Source of the DNA: Coprothermobacterota bacterium
Lineage (GTDB): Bacteria > Caldisericota > JANLFM01
DNA length: 17,745 nt
Reading direction: 5' to 3'
NCBI GenBank assembly: GCA_026389415.1
Contig: JAPLHX010000196.1
Location: 1-17,745, forward strand
The notes under the pieces are model-generated. The model made no database searches and had not been told where the DNA came from. It saw only the letters and a program-made list of their open reading frames with translations. A program made the translations under genes and the position numbers. Shown here piece by piece: positions 1-7,054 of the stretch. The first letter of the stretch is position 1; each line of letters begins with the position of its first letter.

Positions 1-2
1 CG

Positions 3-584
3 ATCCACGATACTGTGAAAATCATTTCTCTAGCTGCAAACCGCAGAATCCGGGTTGTTGGACCCAATACCGCAGGTCTTTTTGCTCCCGGGCATTGTAA
101 AATGGGGATTATGCCTGCCCATATCTTTCGGCCGGGACCCATTGGAATCGTTTCGCGCTCCGGGACCCTAACCTACGAAATCGTTTCGCAGCTCTCCCAG
201 CAAGGGTTTGGGCAATCTACCGCCGTGGGATTGGGTGGAGATCCTGTCGTGGGCCTTTCTTTCATTGAGGTCCTTGAACTGTTTGAACAGGATCCGGAAA
301 CGAAAGCAGTAGTGTTGATCGGCGAGATTGGTGGTTCGGCAGAAGAAGAGGCTGCCCGTTTCATCCCCGGCCATATCACCAAGCCTGTATTCGCTTATAT
401 TGCCGGGCGAACTGCACCCGCAGGGAAGCGAATGGGACATGCCGGCGCAGTCATTTCCGGAACATCGGGCAGCGCAGAAACTAAAACCAAAGCGTTGGCA
501 GAAGCCGGCGTTCAGGTTGCTTGGCTGCCTGGAGACATACCGCGACTGGTAGAACAGACATTGGGACGTAGCGAGTTCCGATGA
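3..584 (+). CDS. sucD: Succinyl-CoA ligase alpha-subunit-like protein (5' truncated by window edge)
   Basis: The reading frame is open from the window edge, so the N-terminal CoA-binding Rossmann half is missing. What remains matches the ATP-citrate lyase/succinyl-CoA ligase alpha fold: VGPNTAG near the start, the run PIGIVSRSGTLTYE, then IGEIGGSAEEEAA, and AYIAGRTAPAGKRMGHAGA, which carries the histidine that is phosphorylated in this family (about residue 146 of the visible part). The family makes succinyl-CoA (or a related acyl-CoA) from acid, CoA and NTP as an alpha/beta heterodimer in the cytoplasm. Its partner sucC would be expected upstream, outside the window. The stop overlaps the next start as ATGA (581-584), implying translational coupling to the phosphorylase gene. 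Substrate is not provable from sequence; another acyl-CoA synthetase of this superfamily is possible. Confidence 0.85.
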   Translation: MHDTVKIISLAANRRIRVVGPNTAGLFAPGHCKMGIMPAHIFRPGPIGIVSRSGTLTYEIVSQLSQQGFGQSTAVGLGGDPVVGLSFIEVLELFEQDPETKAVVLIGEIGGSAEEEAARFIPGHITKPVFAYIAGRTAPAGKRMGHAGAVISGTSGSAETKTKALAEAGVQVAWLPGDIPRLVEQTLGRSEFR

Positions 585-1894
585 GAGCTGTTGACCTGAT
601 CGCCAAAAAACGAGATGGAAGCGTGCTCTCTCCTGAAGAAATCGATTTCCTGGTGCAAGGATACACGCGGGGTGAGATCCCAGACTATCAAATGGCTCCC
701 TTTCTACTGGCCGTGTATTTTCAAGGATTAAACGATGAAGAGGCATTTGCCCTCACCCAAAGCATGATTCAATCGGGACAGATCCTGGACCTTGACGACC
801 TGCCGGGTCCTACCGGAGACAAGCATTCCACCGGTGGCGTGGGAGACAAGGTTTCACTGGTTCTGGTACCCCTGGTTTCGGCTTGCGGATTATATGTAGC
901 CAAAATGTCGGGCCGCGGTTTGGAGCATACCGGGGGTACCATCGACAAGCTGGAAGCCATTCCCGGATTTCGCACGGCTTTAAGCAAAGAAGAGCTGGTG
1001 GCTCAAGTGCGGAAGATCGGTTGTGCAATTGTAGCTCAGACCCCCGATCTGGCGCCTGCTGACGGCAAGATGTACGCTTTGCGCGATGTCACTGCCACGG
1101 TTGAGAGTCTGCCTTTAATCGCCAGCTCCGTGATGAGCAAGAAAATTGCCTGCGGCGCGCAGAATATCCTGATCGATGTCAAAGTGGGTCGCGGCGCCTT
1201 CATGAAAGATCTGGAATCCGCCCAGAAACTAGCACGATTGATGGTTGAAATCGGCAAGAAGTTGGGCAGAAGAGTCACTTGCGTGCTTTCTCCGATGGAT
1301 CAGCCATTGGGGTATGCCGTAGGAAATGCGTTGGAGGTTAAAGAAGCGATTCAGGCCCTGTGTGGAGAAGGGCCAAAGGATTTGATAGAAACGGTGTGTG
1401 ATCTGGCCGGGGAGCTGTTGTACCTGGGCGGGCTGGCGAATTCCATCAGCGATGGCGTTTCTCAAGCCGCCGCGGCACTGAGACAAGGTCTTGCGGCGGT
1501 AAAATTCCAACAAATGATCGAGGCTCAAGGCGGTGACGGGCGTGTGCTAACGGAACTCTGGCGCTTACCACAAGCACCTTTACGATGGGTGATTCCCGCG
1601 CGAAACTGTGGCTTCGTGCAATCGATTGACGCGCTGAAAGTGGGTTTAGCCGCCATGAGCCTCGGGGCAGGAAGGGAACGGATCGAAGATGCGGTTGACC
1701 TCTCCGTTGGAGTTCTTCTAGCGAAAAAAGTGGGAGAGCGGGTGGAAATGGAAGAGCCGATCGCCACACTGTATGTCAGAAACCGCGAACGCATTGGAGA
1801 GGCTCAGCGTCTGCTGGAAGAATCGTTCGTCATCGGTGAGAAACCCGCGGAAAAGAGATTGCAGATTCTCGGCCGGATTAGCAGCCTTGACTAG
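581..1894 (+). CDS. pdp: Pyrimidine-nucleoside phosphorylase (thymidine phosphorylase family)
   Basis: The 437-residue protein has the normal family length. It starts MRAVDLIAKKRDG and has the small alpha domain, then the phosphate-binding loop GDKHSTGGVGDKVS (about residues 84-97) and the family signature SGRGLEHTGGTIDKLE (about residues 110-125). It cleaves uridine, thymidine or deoxyuridine with phosphate to give the base and (deoxy)ribose 1-phosphate in pyrimidine salvage. The C-terminal alpha/beta domain is present (AKKVGERVEMEEPIATLY). The ATG lies in an ATGA overlap with the sucD-like gene. Nothing about the key motifs is unusual. Bacillota members usually accept both uridine and thymidine, so pdp is preferred to deoA, but sequence alone does not separate them firmly. 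Confidence 0.93.
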   Translation: MRAVDLIAKKRDGSVLSPEEIDFLVQGYTRGEIPDYQMAPFLLAVYFQGLNDEEAFALTQSMIQSGQILDLDDLPGPTGDKHSTGGVGDKVSLVLVPLVSACGLYVAKMSGRGLEHTGGTIDKLEAIPGFRTALSKEELVAQVRKIGCAIVAQTPDLAPADGKMYALRDVTATVESLPLIASSVMSKKIACGAQNILIDVKVGRGAFMKDLESAQKLARLMVEIGKKLGRRVTCVLSPMDQPLGYAVGNALEVKEAIQALCGEGPKDLIETVCDLAGELLYLGGLANSISDGVSQAAAALRQGLAAVKFQQMIEAQGGDGRVLTELWRLPQAPLRWVIPARNCGFVQSIDALKVGLAAMSLGAGRERIEDAVDLSVGVLLAKKVGERVEMEEPIATLYVRNRERIGEAQRLLEESFVIGEKPAEKRLQILGRISSLD

Positions 1895-2540
1895 TATCAC
1901 CGAGAACCCAATCCTGTTTCTGGTATCCATTCTCGTGCTGCTGTTTAGCATTATTCTGCACGAGGTAGCTCATGGCTGGGCCGCAGAGCGACTCGGGGAC
2001 CCAACAGCTCGGATGGCCGGAAGGATCACATTCAATCCACTTCCTCACATTGACCTGTTTGGAACCGTAATCCTCCCCATTTCGTTGATCCTGTTGCACA
2101 GTTCCTTCGTAATTGGCTGGGCCAAACCTGTTCCGGTCAACTTCTATCGACTGCGGAGGCCGCGACGGGATACCATACTGGTGAGCCTTGCCGGGATCCT
2201 TTCCAATCTGACATTAGCCATCTTGATCAGTCTCGTCTGGCGATTGGTTCTCCTGTTTGAACTGCAGCCAGGGACCATTTTTTTCTTTTTCGCGAATGTA
2301 GTGTATTACACGGTTGGCATCAATTTGCTTCTAGCTGTTTTCAACCTGGTACCGGTACCACCTCTTGACGGTTCCAAAGTGGTAGGGGCGCTGCTGCCCC
2401 CGCGGTGGGAAGCCGTTTTGTTCAATCCTCAGTTCAGTCTGATCGGGACATTTGTGTTGTTTGCTCTCCTGTGGACCGGCCTCCTTTGGAGAATCCTGGG
2501 TCCTGTCCTCGTTTTTCTACAGAACATTCTGCTGTCCTGA
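1887..2540 (+). CDS. Site-2-protease-like M50 membrane metalloprotease
   Basis: From a TTG at 1887 (8-base overlap with the phosphorylase) the protein has 217 residues and about five or six hydrophobic segments. The zinc motif HEVAH is at residues 25-29 inside the first membrane segment. The second M50 motif, NLVPVPPLDG, is at residues 153-162 with D161 as the third metal ligand. There is no PDZ domain, so it belongs to the short YwhC-type group and differs from the RseP homologue further along this window. Members are intramembrane proteases of largely unknown substrate. A longer frame is open back to 1773, but that would put most of the N-terminus inside the phosphorylase and before the membrane helix, so TTG 1887 is preferred. 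No usual Shine-Dalgarno is visible; coupling is likely. Confidence 0.85.
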   Translation: MTSITENPILFLVSILVLLFSIILHEVAHGWAAERLGDPTARMAGRITFNPLPHIDLFGTVILPISLILLHSSFVIGWAKPVPVNFYRLRRPRRDTILVSLAGILSNLTLAILISLVWRLVLLFELQPGTIFFFFANVVYYTVGINLLLAVFNLVPVPPLDGSKVVGALLPPRWEAVLFNPQFSLIGTFVLFALLWTGLLWRILGPVLVFLQNILLS

Positions 2541-2574
2541 TCCGTAGGTTCGAGAAACCAGTTCAGATATTCGA

Positions 2575-2603
2575 TTGCCCCTTCGGTGGTTCCCTGTTAT
2601 ACT
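2575..2603 (+). promoter_or_regulatory. Probable sigma-70-type promoter for the rpsB operon
   Basis: A -35 element TTGCCC (2575-2580, 4/6) is separated by exactly 17 bases from TATACT (2598-2603, 5/6), which is preceded by TG at 2595-2596, giving an extended -10. Transcription would start near 2610, leaving a leader of about 95 bases before rpsB. It lies in the largest non-coding gap of the window (2541-2704), as expected for a ribosomal protein operon. Prediction by eye only. Confidence 0.65.
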
Positions 2604-2629
2604 TTCTGCCAATACGCACACTGCCTGAT

Positions 2630-2661
2630 CGGAACGCGGTGGCCTTGTGGTTTCGTTTCCG
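2630..2661 (+). promoter_or_regulatory. Possible hairpin in the rpsB mRNA leader
   Basis: CGGAACG (2630-2636) can pair with CGTTTCCG (2654-2661) with one bulged base, enclosing a G-rich loop. It lies between the predicted transcription start and the rpsB ribosome binding site (GGAGG at 2693-2697). In several bacteria the rpsB leader binds S2 for autoregulation; whether this structure does so is speculative. It lacks a U-tract, so it is not a terminator. Confidence 0.3.
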
Positions 2662-2704
2662 AAAAGAAGGCGGTGGTGGAAAAAACCAAATTGGAGGAAA
2701 GGCA

Positions 2705-3535
2705 ATGGCAGTCGTAAGTATGAAAAGCCTGCTGGAAGCAGGTGTACATTTCGGTCATCAAACCCGTCGCTGGAATCCCAAAATGCGCAAATTCATCTTC
2801 ACGGAACGCAATGGGATTTACATTATCGACCTTCAGTTGACAGTTCAGAAATTGGATCAGGCTTATGCATTCGTTAAATCGGTGGTTAGCGACGGACAAT
2901 CCTTTCTATTCGTTGGCACCAAGAAGCAAGCGCAAGATGCCGTCAAGTCTGAAGCGGATCGTTGCGGTATGTTTTATGTGAATGAGCGTTGGTTAGGCGG
3001 CACTCTTACTAACTTCAAGACGATACGGCGGAGAATGGAACGCTTAACCGAGCTGGAGAAAATGGAGAACGATGGCGTCATGGCGAAGCTACCGCGTAAG
3101 GAAGTCGCTTCGCTCGTACGAGAGAAAATCCGACTGGTACGCTTTTTTGGTGGGATACGCGGCATGAATGAGCTGCCGGGAGCTGTCTTTGTCACAGATA
3201 CCCGCAAAGACCAGAATGCGGTCTTGGAAGCGAATAAACTTGGGATCCCCGTTGTAGCCGTGGTGGATACGAATTGTGATCCTGACCAGATCGATTATCC
3301 CATTCCAGGCAATGATGATGCGATCCGAGCCATCAAGTTGATCGCCGGCAAAATGGCCGATGCCATCATTGAAGCCCGCGAAGGTGTTGAGTTTGCGCCG
3401 GCGGAAGAAACCGCAGAAACCGCAGAAACAGCAGAAACCGAAGAGGAAACATTGCCCTCGGTCCTGGATTTACTCGAGGAAGAAGAGAAATACCTGGACA
3501 CGATCGACCTCGAAGATGAAAAGTTCGATCGCTAG
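2705..3535 (+). CDS. rpsB: 30S ribosomal protein S2
   Basis: The 276-residue product begins MAVVSMKSLLEAGVHFGHQ and contains RWNPKMRKFIF, the S2 signatures, with FVGTKKQAQ and the conserved RWLGGTLTNF further along. It is a small-subunit protein of the 16S 3' domain. ATG 2705 follows a strong GGAGG (2693-2697) at 7 bases; the frame is open further upstream but without family similarity. The C-terminus is an acidic tail of about 45 residues, including an ETA-ETA-ETA-ETE repeat, and is longer than in short S2 proteins. It is the first gene of the operon, with its own promoter, and tsf follows after 12 bases. Confidence 0.98.
   Translation: MAVVSMKSLLEAGVHFGHQTRRWNPKMRKFIFTERNGIYIIDLQLTVQKLDQAYAFVKSVVSDGQSFLFVGTKKQAQDAVKSEADRCGMFYVNERWLGGTLTNFKTIRRRMERLTELEKMENDGVMAKLPRKEVASLVREKIRLVRFFGGIRGMNELPGAVFVTDTRKDQNAVLEANKLGIPVVAVVDTNCDPDQIDYPIPGNDDAIRAIKLIAGKMADAIIEAREGVEFAPAEETAETAETAETEEETLPSVLDLLEEEEKYLDTIDLEDEKFDR
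3407..3442 (+). repeat. Four-copy 9-base tandem repeat in the rpsB tail
   Basis: Units are GAAACCGCA (3407-3415), the same (3416-3424), GAAACAGCA (3425-3433) and GAAACCGAA (3434-3442). They encode ETA three times and then ETE, starting at S2 residue 235. The unit is a multiple of three, so copy-number change would lengthen or shorten the acidic tail without shifting frame. Confidence 0.85.
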
Positions 3536-3547
3536 GGAGGAGCCAAA

Positions 3548-4147
3548 GTGGAAATTACTGCAGAAATGGTAAAGAACCTGCGCCAACGAACTGGATCAGG
3601 AATCATGGATTGCCGTCATGCTTTGCAGGAAACGGAAGGCGATGTTGAAAAAGCCATCGATAGTCTCCGGAGCAAAGGTTTAGCGGCTGCAGCCAAGAAA
3701 ATAGGGCGAAAAGCAAACTCCGGCCTGATTGAAGCGTACATCCACCATGACGGACGGCTTGGTGTACTCGTGGAGTTGAACTGCGAAACCGACTTTGTCG
3801 CCCTTACTGATGAATTCAAGGCTCTGGCTCGGGAAATATGTATTCAAATTGCGGCCGAGTCTCCTTTGTACACCTGTCGCGAGGAAGTACCTGTAGAAAT
3901 CGTTGCGAAGGAAAAAACGATTTATTGCGAGCAAGTTTCGGCCGAAGGGAAACCAGAAAACGTCGTAGATAGGATCGTGGAGTCTAAGTTGGAGAATTTC
4001 TACAAAACCAACTGCCTGACGGAATCTCTCTACGTTCGGGACCCGTCTAAAACTATCGAAAATCTAGTTTCGGAAATGATCGCAAAGGTGGGGGAAAATG
4101 TGCGCATCCGCAGATTTGCCCGGTTCAAGCTGGGAGAAGAACTCTAA
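3548..4147 (+). CDS. tsf: Elongation factor Ts (short form)
   Basis: The 199-residue protein starts at GTG 3548 after GGAGGAG (3536-3542). The N-terminal UBA-like domain reads MEITAEMVKNLRQRTGSGI then MDCRHALQE, and the core carries NCETDFVALTDEF, the loop that contacts EF-Tu. It is the guanine-nucleotide exchange factor for EF-Tu. It is much shorter than the roughly 280-residue E. coli form, as is normal in many Gram-positive and deep-branching lineages. The C-terminal RRFARFKLGEE matches family ends, so it is complete. Its last 50 bases are overlapped by the only strong start available for pyrH. Confidence 0.96.
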   Translation: MEITAEMVKNLRQRTGSGIMDCRHALQETEGDVEKAIDSLRSKGLAAAAKKIGRKANSGLIEAYIHHDGRLGVLVELNCETDFVALTDEFKALAREICIQIAAESPLYTCREEVPVEIVAKEKTIYCEQVSAEGKPENVVDRIVESKLENFYKTNCLTESLYVRDPSKTIENLVSEMIAKVGENVRIRRFARFKLGEEL

Positions 4148-4862
4148 GCTACGTTTTCACCGTATCCTACTGAAGCTCTCCGGAGAGGCTCTTCAAGGAG
4201 AGCAGGGATTCGGTATTGATCCAGGCATATTGGAGGTGATATGCCTCCAGGTAAAAGAAATTATGCAGAGAGGGTGTCAAGTTGCGATTGCAGTCGGCGG
4301 CGGCAATATTTGGCGAGGTGGTGAGATGGCGGATCGGTTTGGTATCGACAGAGCCACCGCAGACTACATGGGGATGCTGGCAACAGTAATGAACGCCTTA
4401 GCCTTGCAGGCTACACTAGAGAATTTGGGCGTACCCACTCGCGTGCAAACAGCCATTGATATGGATAAAATTGCCGAGCCCTATATCCGCAGACGGGCAA
4501 TTCGTCACTTGGAGAAAGCGCGAGCGGTGATTTTCGCTGCTGGAACCGGCAGCCCATTTTTCACTGCCGATACAGCTGCTGCTTTGCGCGCAGTAGAGAT
4601 TGGCGCCGATATCATCCTGCGCGGAACGAAAGTCGAAGGTATCTACAGTGCTGACCCTCTCCAGGAAAAAGACGCCCTTCTGTATCGCCAAATGACTTAC
4701 TCCGAATATCTGACGAAGGATCTAAAGGCAATGGATGCGACGGCAGTCACGCTTTGCCGGGAGAATAAAATGCCAATTCTCGTCTTCAACTTGAACGAAC
4801 CGTCCAATATCCTGAAAGCGGTAACCGGCGAACAGATTGGCACGATCATAAGGGAGGGTTGA
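4098..4862 (+). CDS. pyrH: UMP kinase
   Basis: This amino-acid-kinase-fold UMP kinase converts UMP to UDP with ATP. The hallmark runs are RILLKLSGEALQG, the glycine-rich VGGGNIWRGG, the DYMGMLATVMNALALQ region, and GTGSPFFTADTAAALRA near the acceptor site. The family core begins at about position 4158, but no ATG, GTG or TTG lies there. The nearest starts are TTG 4116 and ATG 4098. ATG 4098 has a strong AAGGTGGGGG just upstream (4085-4094) and is chosen. It gives a 254-residue protein with about 17-20 extra N-terminal residues and a 50-base overlap with tsf. The stop is followed closely by frr. Confidence 0.93.
   Translation: MCASADLPGSSWEKNSKLRFHRILLKLSGEALQGEQGFGIDPGILEVICLQVKEIMQRGCQVAIAVGGGNIWRGGEMADRFGIDRATADYMGMLATVMNALALQATLENLGVPTRVQTAIDMDKIAEPYIRRRAIRHLEKARAVIFAAGTGSPFFTADTAAALRAVEIGADIILRGTKVEGIYSADPLQEKDALLYRQMTYSEYLTKDLKAMDATAVTLCRENKMPILVFNLNEPSNILKAVTGEQIGTIIREG
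4851..4858 (+). promoter_or_regulatory. Shine-Dalgarno site deciding the frr start
   Basis: AGGGAGGG lies at the very end of pyrH. It touches the first in-frame TTG (4859) but is 6 bases before the second TTG (4865), which makes 4865 the better start of frr. Confidence 0.6.
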
Positions 4863-4864
4863 CC

Positions 4865-5422
4865 TTGTTGGAGCAAGTCCTGAAAGAAGCAGAAGAGAAA
4901 ATGAAGAAATCACTAGCTGCTCTGCAGCGGGAATATCAATCGCTACGAGCTGGGAAGGCCAATCCAAGTTTCTTAGATAAGGTGACCGTCAACTACTACG
5001 ATTCTTTGATGCCCCTCAATCAAGTAGCGACTATTTCCTCTCCCGAAGCCCGCTTGCTGACGATCACCCCTTGGGATGCATCACTGCTGAAGGATATTGA
5101 GAAAGCCATTCTAAAAGCGAACCTTGGAGTCACACCGCAATCAGATGGTCGAGTGATTCGAGTTGCCTTCCCGCCGCTGACCGAAGAACGTCGCAGGGAA
5201 CTGGTCAAGCTGGCAAAGAAATATGCGGAAGAATTCCGGGTGGAAATGCGTAACCACCGGCGTTTGGCCAACGATGAAATCAAGGAACTGAAGGAAAATG
5301 GAAAAACCACCGAGGACGAGCGAGATTGGGCCTTGGAAAGAGTGCAGAAGCTGCTGGAAAAGTACGCAACACAAATTGACGAAACCCTCAGCAAAAAAGA
5401 ACTGCAAATCATGGAGGTATAG
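4865..5422 (+). CDS. frr: Ribosome recycling factor
   Basis: The 185-residue protein covers the whole RRF family: KEAEEKMKKS at the start, the RAGKANPSFLDKVTVNYY stretch, PLNQVATISSPEARLL, and the C-terminal helix with RNHRRLANDEIKELKE. RRF splits post-termination 70S ribosomes together with EF-G. Three in-frame TTG codons (4859, 4865, 4868) are possible. The Shine-Dalgarno spacing favours 4865. TTG 4859 would give a TTGA overlap with pyrH and two more residues. The next gene follows directly after the stop. Confidence 0.96.
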   Translation: MLEQVLKEAEEKMKKSLAALQREYQSLRAGKANPSFLDKVTVNYYDSLMPLNQVATISSPEARLLTITPWDASLLKDIEKAILKANLGVTPQSDGRVIRVAFPPLTEERRRELVKLAKKYAEEFRVEMRNHRRLANDEIKELKENGKTTEDERDWALERVQKLLEKYATQIDETLSKKELQIMEV

Positions 5423-5701
5423 GTGACCAAGGAAAGTCTTTTCGAGCTGGAAGCCTATTGCGGTCTCCTTTGGTCAGAAGCCAAAACAATGCTTGACGCA
5501 GAAGGGGCGATAATAGCGGAGGAAGTACTATTGACCCCCCCCTACCCAGTTGAACCTGTCGGAGAACAACGCCTCTTGCTTCTAAAGCAAACATCCTCTG
5601 GCTGGGTTGCCTACCTTACCCATGAGAACTACCTTTCCCCTGGGCGCCAACCGCGTTCGATGGATGCATTCCTGGCGATTCAGGGCCGTGAAAGAAAATA
5701 G
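5423..5701 (+). CDS. Unknown 92-residue protein between frr and the UppS-like gene
   Basis: The GTG start is immediately after the frr stop, with GGAGG at 5413-5417, so translation is well supported. I do not recognise the family. The product is soluble and rather acidic in its first half (TKESLFELEAYCGLLWSEAK), then LLLLKQTSSGWVAYLTHEN. There is no signal peptide or membrane helix and only one cysteine. The gene contains a C8 run (5535-5542). Its end overlaps the UppS-like gene by 14 bases, in a different frame. In most genomes frr is followed directly by uppS, so this is an insertion into a conserved order. A role linked to its neighbour is possible but unproven. Confidence 0.6.
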   Translation: MTKESLFELEAYCGLLWSEAKTMLDAEGAIIAEEVLLTPPYPVEPVGEQRLLLLKQTSSGWVAYLTHENYLSPGRQPRSMDAFLAIQGRERK

Positions 5702-6263
5702 CACTCCGCAGCATATAGCCTTTCTAGCGGAAACGATGTCCTTTACAGGCGATGATGGTTCCAACAGGAGCATTCTGCTGGAACAATCAATTCTTGATTG
5801 CGCTCAATTTTGCTTTCAACACGAAACTCGACTGGTTAGTTTTTTTCTGGAGAAGGGAACGCCTCGCCCACGCATTGAAGGAAAAGCCGCTTTGATGGAA
5901 GCACAGGTTTTGTACTTACCGAACAATCCGTCACAGCCGACGGAAGGAGATCGGCGGATATTGCTCGCGATCGGTTACAGTGAGAAAGAAACCCTTTGGC
6001 AAATGCTTCGGGAGCAACGGACTGTTCGAGTCTCGGAAGAGCGGATTTTAAAGCTGCTTTGTCGGGATGGGTGGGTTGAACCCGACTTGGTGATCCTTTG
6101 CGCCAACCGCATGGAGCTAGGCGAAACGCTGACTTGGTCAATTGCCTACAGTGAGATCTATTTCAGCTCATCCCCACTGGTGGGATTTCCGATGGAGGAA
6201 ATGGTGAGTGTTTATCGAGATTATGCGAATCGTCAGCGACGTTTCGGGGGGATACTTCCGTAA
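5688..6263 (+). CDS. Degenerate undecaprenyl-diphosphate-synthase-like protein (probable pseudoenzyme)
   Basis: An intact ORF from GTG 5688 gives 191 residues, against about 230-250 for UppS. It aligns by eye end to end. PQHIAFLAETMSF (7-19) sits where UppS has the HVAIIMDGNGRW motif, so the catalytic Asp is replaced by Glu and the following GNGR is lost. SILDCAQFCF then LVSFFL matches the helix and strand before the lost SxENW motif. EPDLVILCANRMELG (131-145) replaces PDLVIRTGGExRxSN, losing the two diphosphate-binding arginines. AYSEIYF (153-159) and RRFGG (184-188) are preserved. It occupies the usual uppS slot between frr and cdsA. It is therefore very likely a homologue that no longer works as a cis-prenyltransferase alone. 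The frame is open further upstream to 5607, without similarity. Confidence 0.75.
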   Translation: MKENSTPQHIAFLAETMSFTGDDGSNRSILLEQSILDCAQFCFQHETRLVSFFLEKGTPRPRIEGKAALMEAQVLYLPNNPSQPTEGDRRILLAIGYSEKETLWQMLREQRTVRVSEERILKLLCRDGWVEPDLVILCANRMELGETLTWSIAYSEIYFSSSPLVGFPMEEMVSVYRDYANRQRRFGGILP

Positions 6264-6316
6264 ACCTTCTTTGGCGGTTCCTCTCCGCTTTCGTCCTGCT
6301 CCCCCCCCTGCTTCTG

Positions 6317-7045
6317 GTGGGGTACTTGGGAGGGTGGTACGTCTGGGTCTTTCTCGTCCTATTCGGTAGCGTCGCTTGTTGGGAATGGATGAGGATGTTC
6401 AGCGCACACCGGGCCGATCAGATCATTGCCGTAGTCGGATTTGTAGTATTGATGGCGACTGCTGATCCCGGCCTGAACCTTTCTATCAGCCTCCTGCTTT
6501 TGTTTCTTTTGATCAGTTTGTACATCCTGGTCATTGATGGGCAAGAACGAGTCTATCGAATCACGTTGATTTTGACTGCATCCCTATATCTTGGATTCCT
6601 GCTTCGCTATATCGCCCTCCTTCGTACTTTACCGGACGGTTGGTATCTCTTGCTACTGTGCTTGGCTGGAACGTTTGGGGCGGATAGCTTTGCCTTCTTT
6701 GTGGGAAAGCTTTTCGGTCGGCGTCATCTTTTTCCCAGGATCAGTCCTGGAAAAACTCTGGAAGGATCGATGGCCAGTCTTTTGGGGGGCGTATTGGGCG
6801 TTCTACTGATCGCCATTGTGTTTGGCCGGCCATTAGCTGTCATCATCCCCTTGGGAATTCTGATCAGTTTGACCGCGCTGGCCGGTGATCTTTTTGAATC
6901 TATATTCAAACGGGAAGCTGGCGTGAAAGACTCCTCCCATCTGATTCCAGGGCATGGAGGCTTCCTCGATCGACTAGACAGCGTTTTGTTCACCGCTCCA
7001 TTGACTTACTGTTATGCTGTCTTAGTACTTGGGCTGGGCGGTTAG
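6317..7045 (+). CDS. cdsA: Phosphatidate cytidylyltransferase
   Basis: A polytopic membrane enzyme making CDP-diacylglycerol from phosphatidate and CTP. The family signature is complete near the C-terminus: SIFKREAGVKDSS followed by PGHGGFLDRLDS. GADSFAFFVGKLFGRR and SPGKTLEGS are also typical. From GTG 6317 it has 242 residues, but that start cuts into the first membrane helix. The same frame upstream (from about 6260) encodes NLLWRFLSAFVLLPPLLL, a normal CdsA N-terminus, with no ATG, GTG or TTG before the frame closes at 6152. If the G6 run at 6246-6251 had five Gs, ATG 6223 would join this frame. The coordinates here are the conservative ones; the true gene almost surely begins upstream. 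dxr, often next, is absent. Confidence 0.9.
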   Translation: MGYLGGWYVWVFLVLFGSVACWEWMRMFSAHRADQIIAVVGFVVLMATADPGLNLSISLLLLFLLISLYILVIDGQERVYRITLILTASLYLGFLLRYIALLRTLPDGWYLLLLCLAGTFGADSFAFFVGKLFGRRHLFPRISPGKTLEGSMASLLGGVLGVLLIAIVFGRPLAVIIPLGILISLTALAGDLFESIFKREAGVKDSSHLIPGHGGFLDRLDSVLFTAPLTYCYAVLVLGLGG

Positions 7046-7054
7046 GAGTAGCGA

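Noticed and set aside
168..746. Long reverse-strand open frame (192 codons) opposite the sucD-like and pdp genes, and others such as 13402-13824.
   Set aside because: They are shadows of well-supported plus-strand genes. They show no recognisable motif, and the genes opposite them have convincing family matches.
1773..1886. Longer upstream start for the M50 protease.
   Set aside because: The extra residues are read out of frame from the phosphorylase and show no protease or membrane character; the family start fits TTG 1887.
4223..4246. Perfect 8-base inverted repeat AGGCATAT/ATATGCCT with a GGAGGTG-containing loop followed by ATG at 4241.
   Set aside because: It lies inside the pyrH coding region. 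The ATG opens only a short out-of-frame ORF, and the stem has no U-tract. It is probably chance.
5688..6263. Reading the degenerate UppS as a sequencing-frameshift artefact of a normal uppS.
   Set aside because: Family similarity stays in one frame from PQHIAFL to RRFGG, and the catalytic motifs are replaced rather than shifted out of frame.
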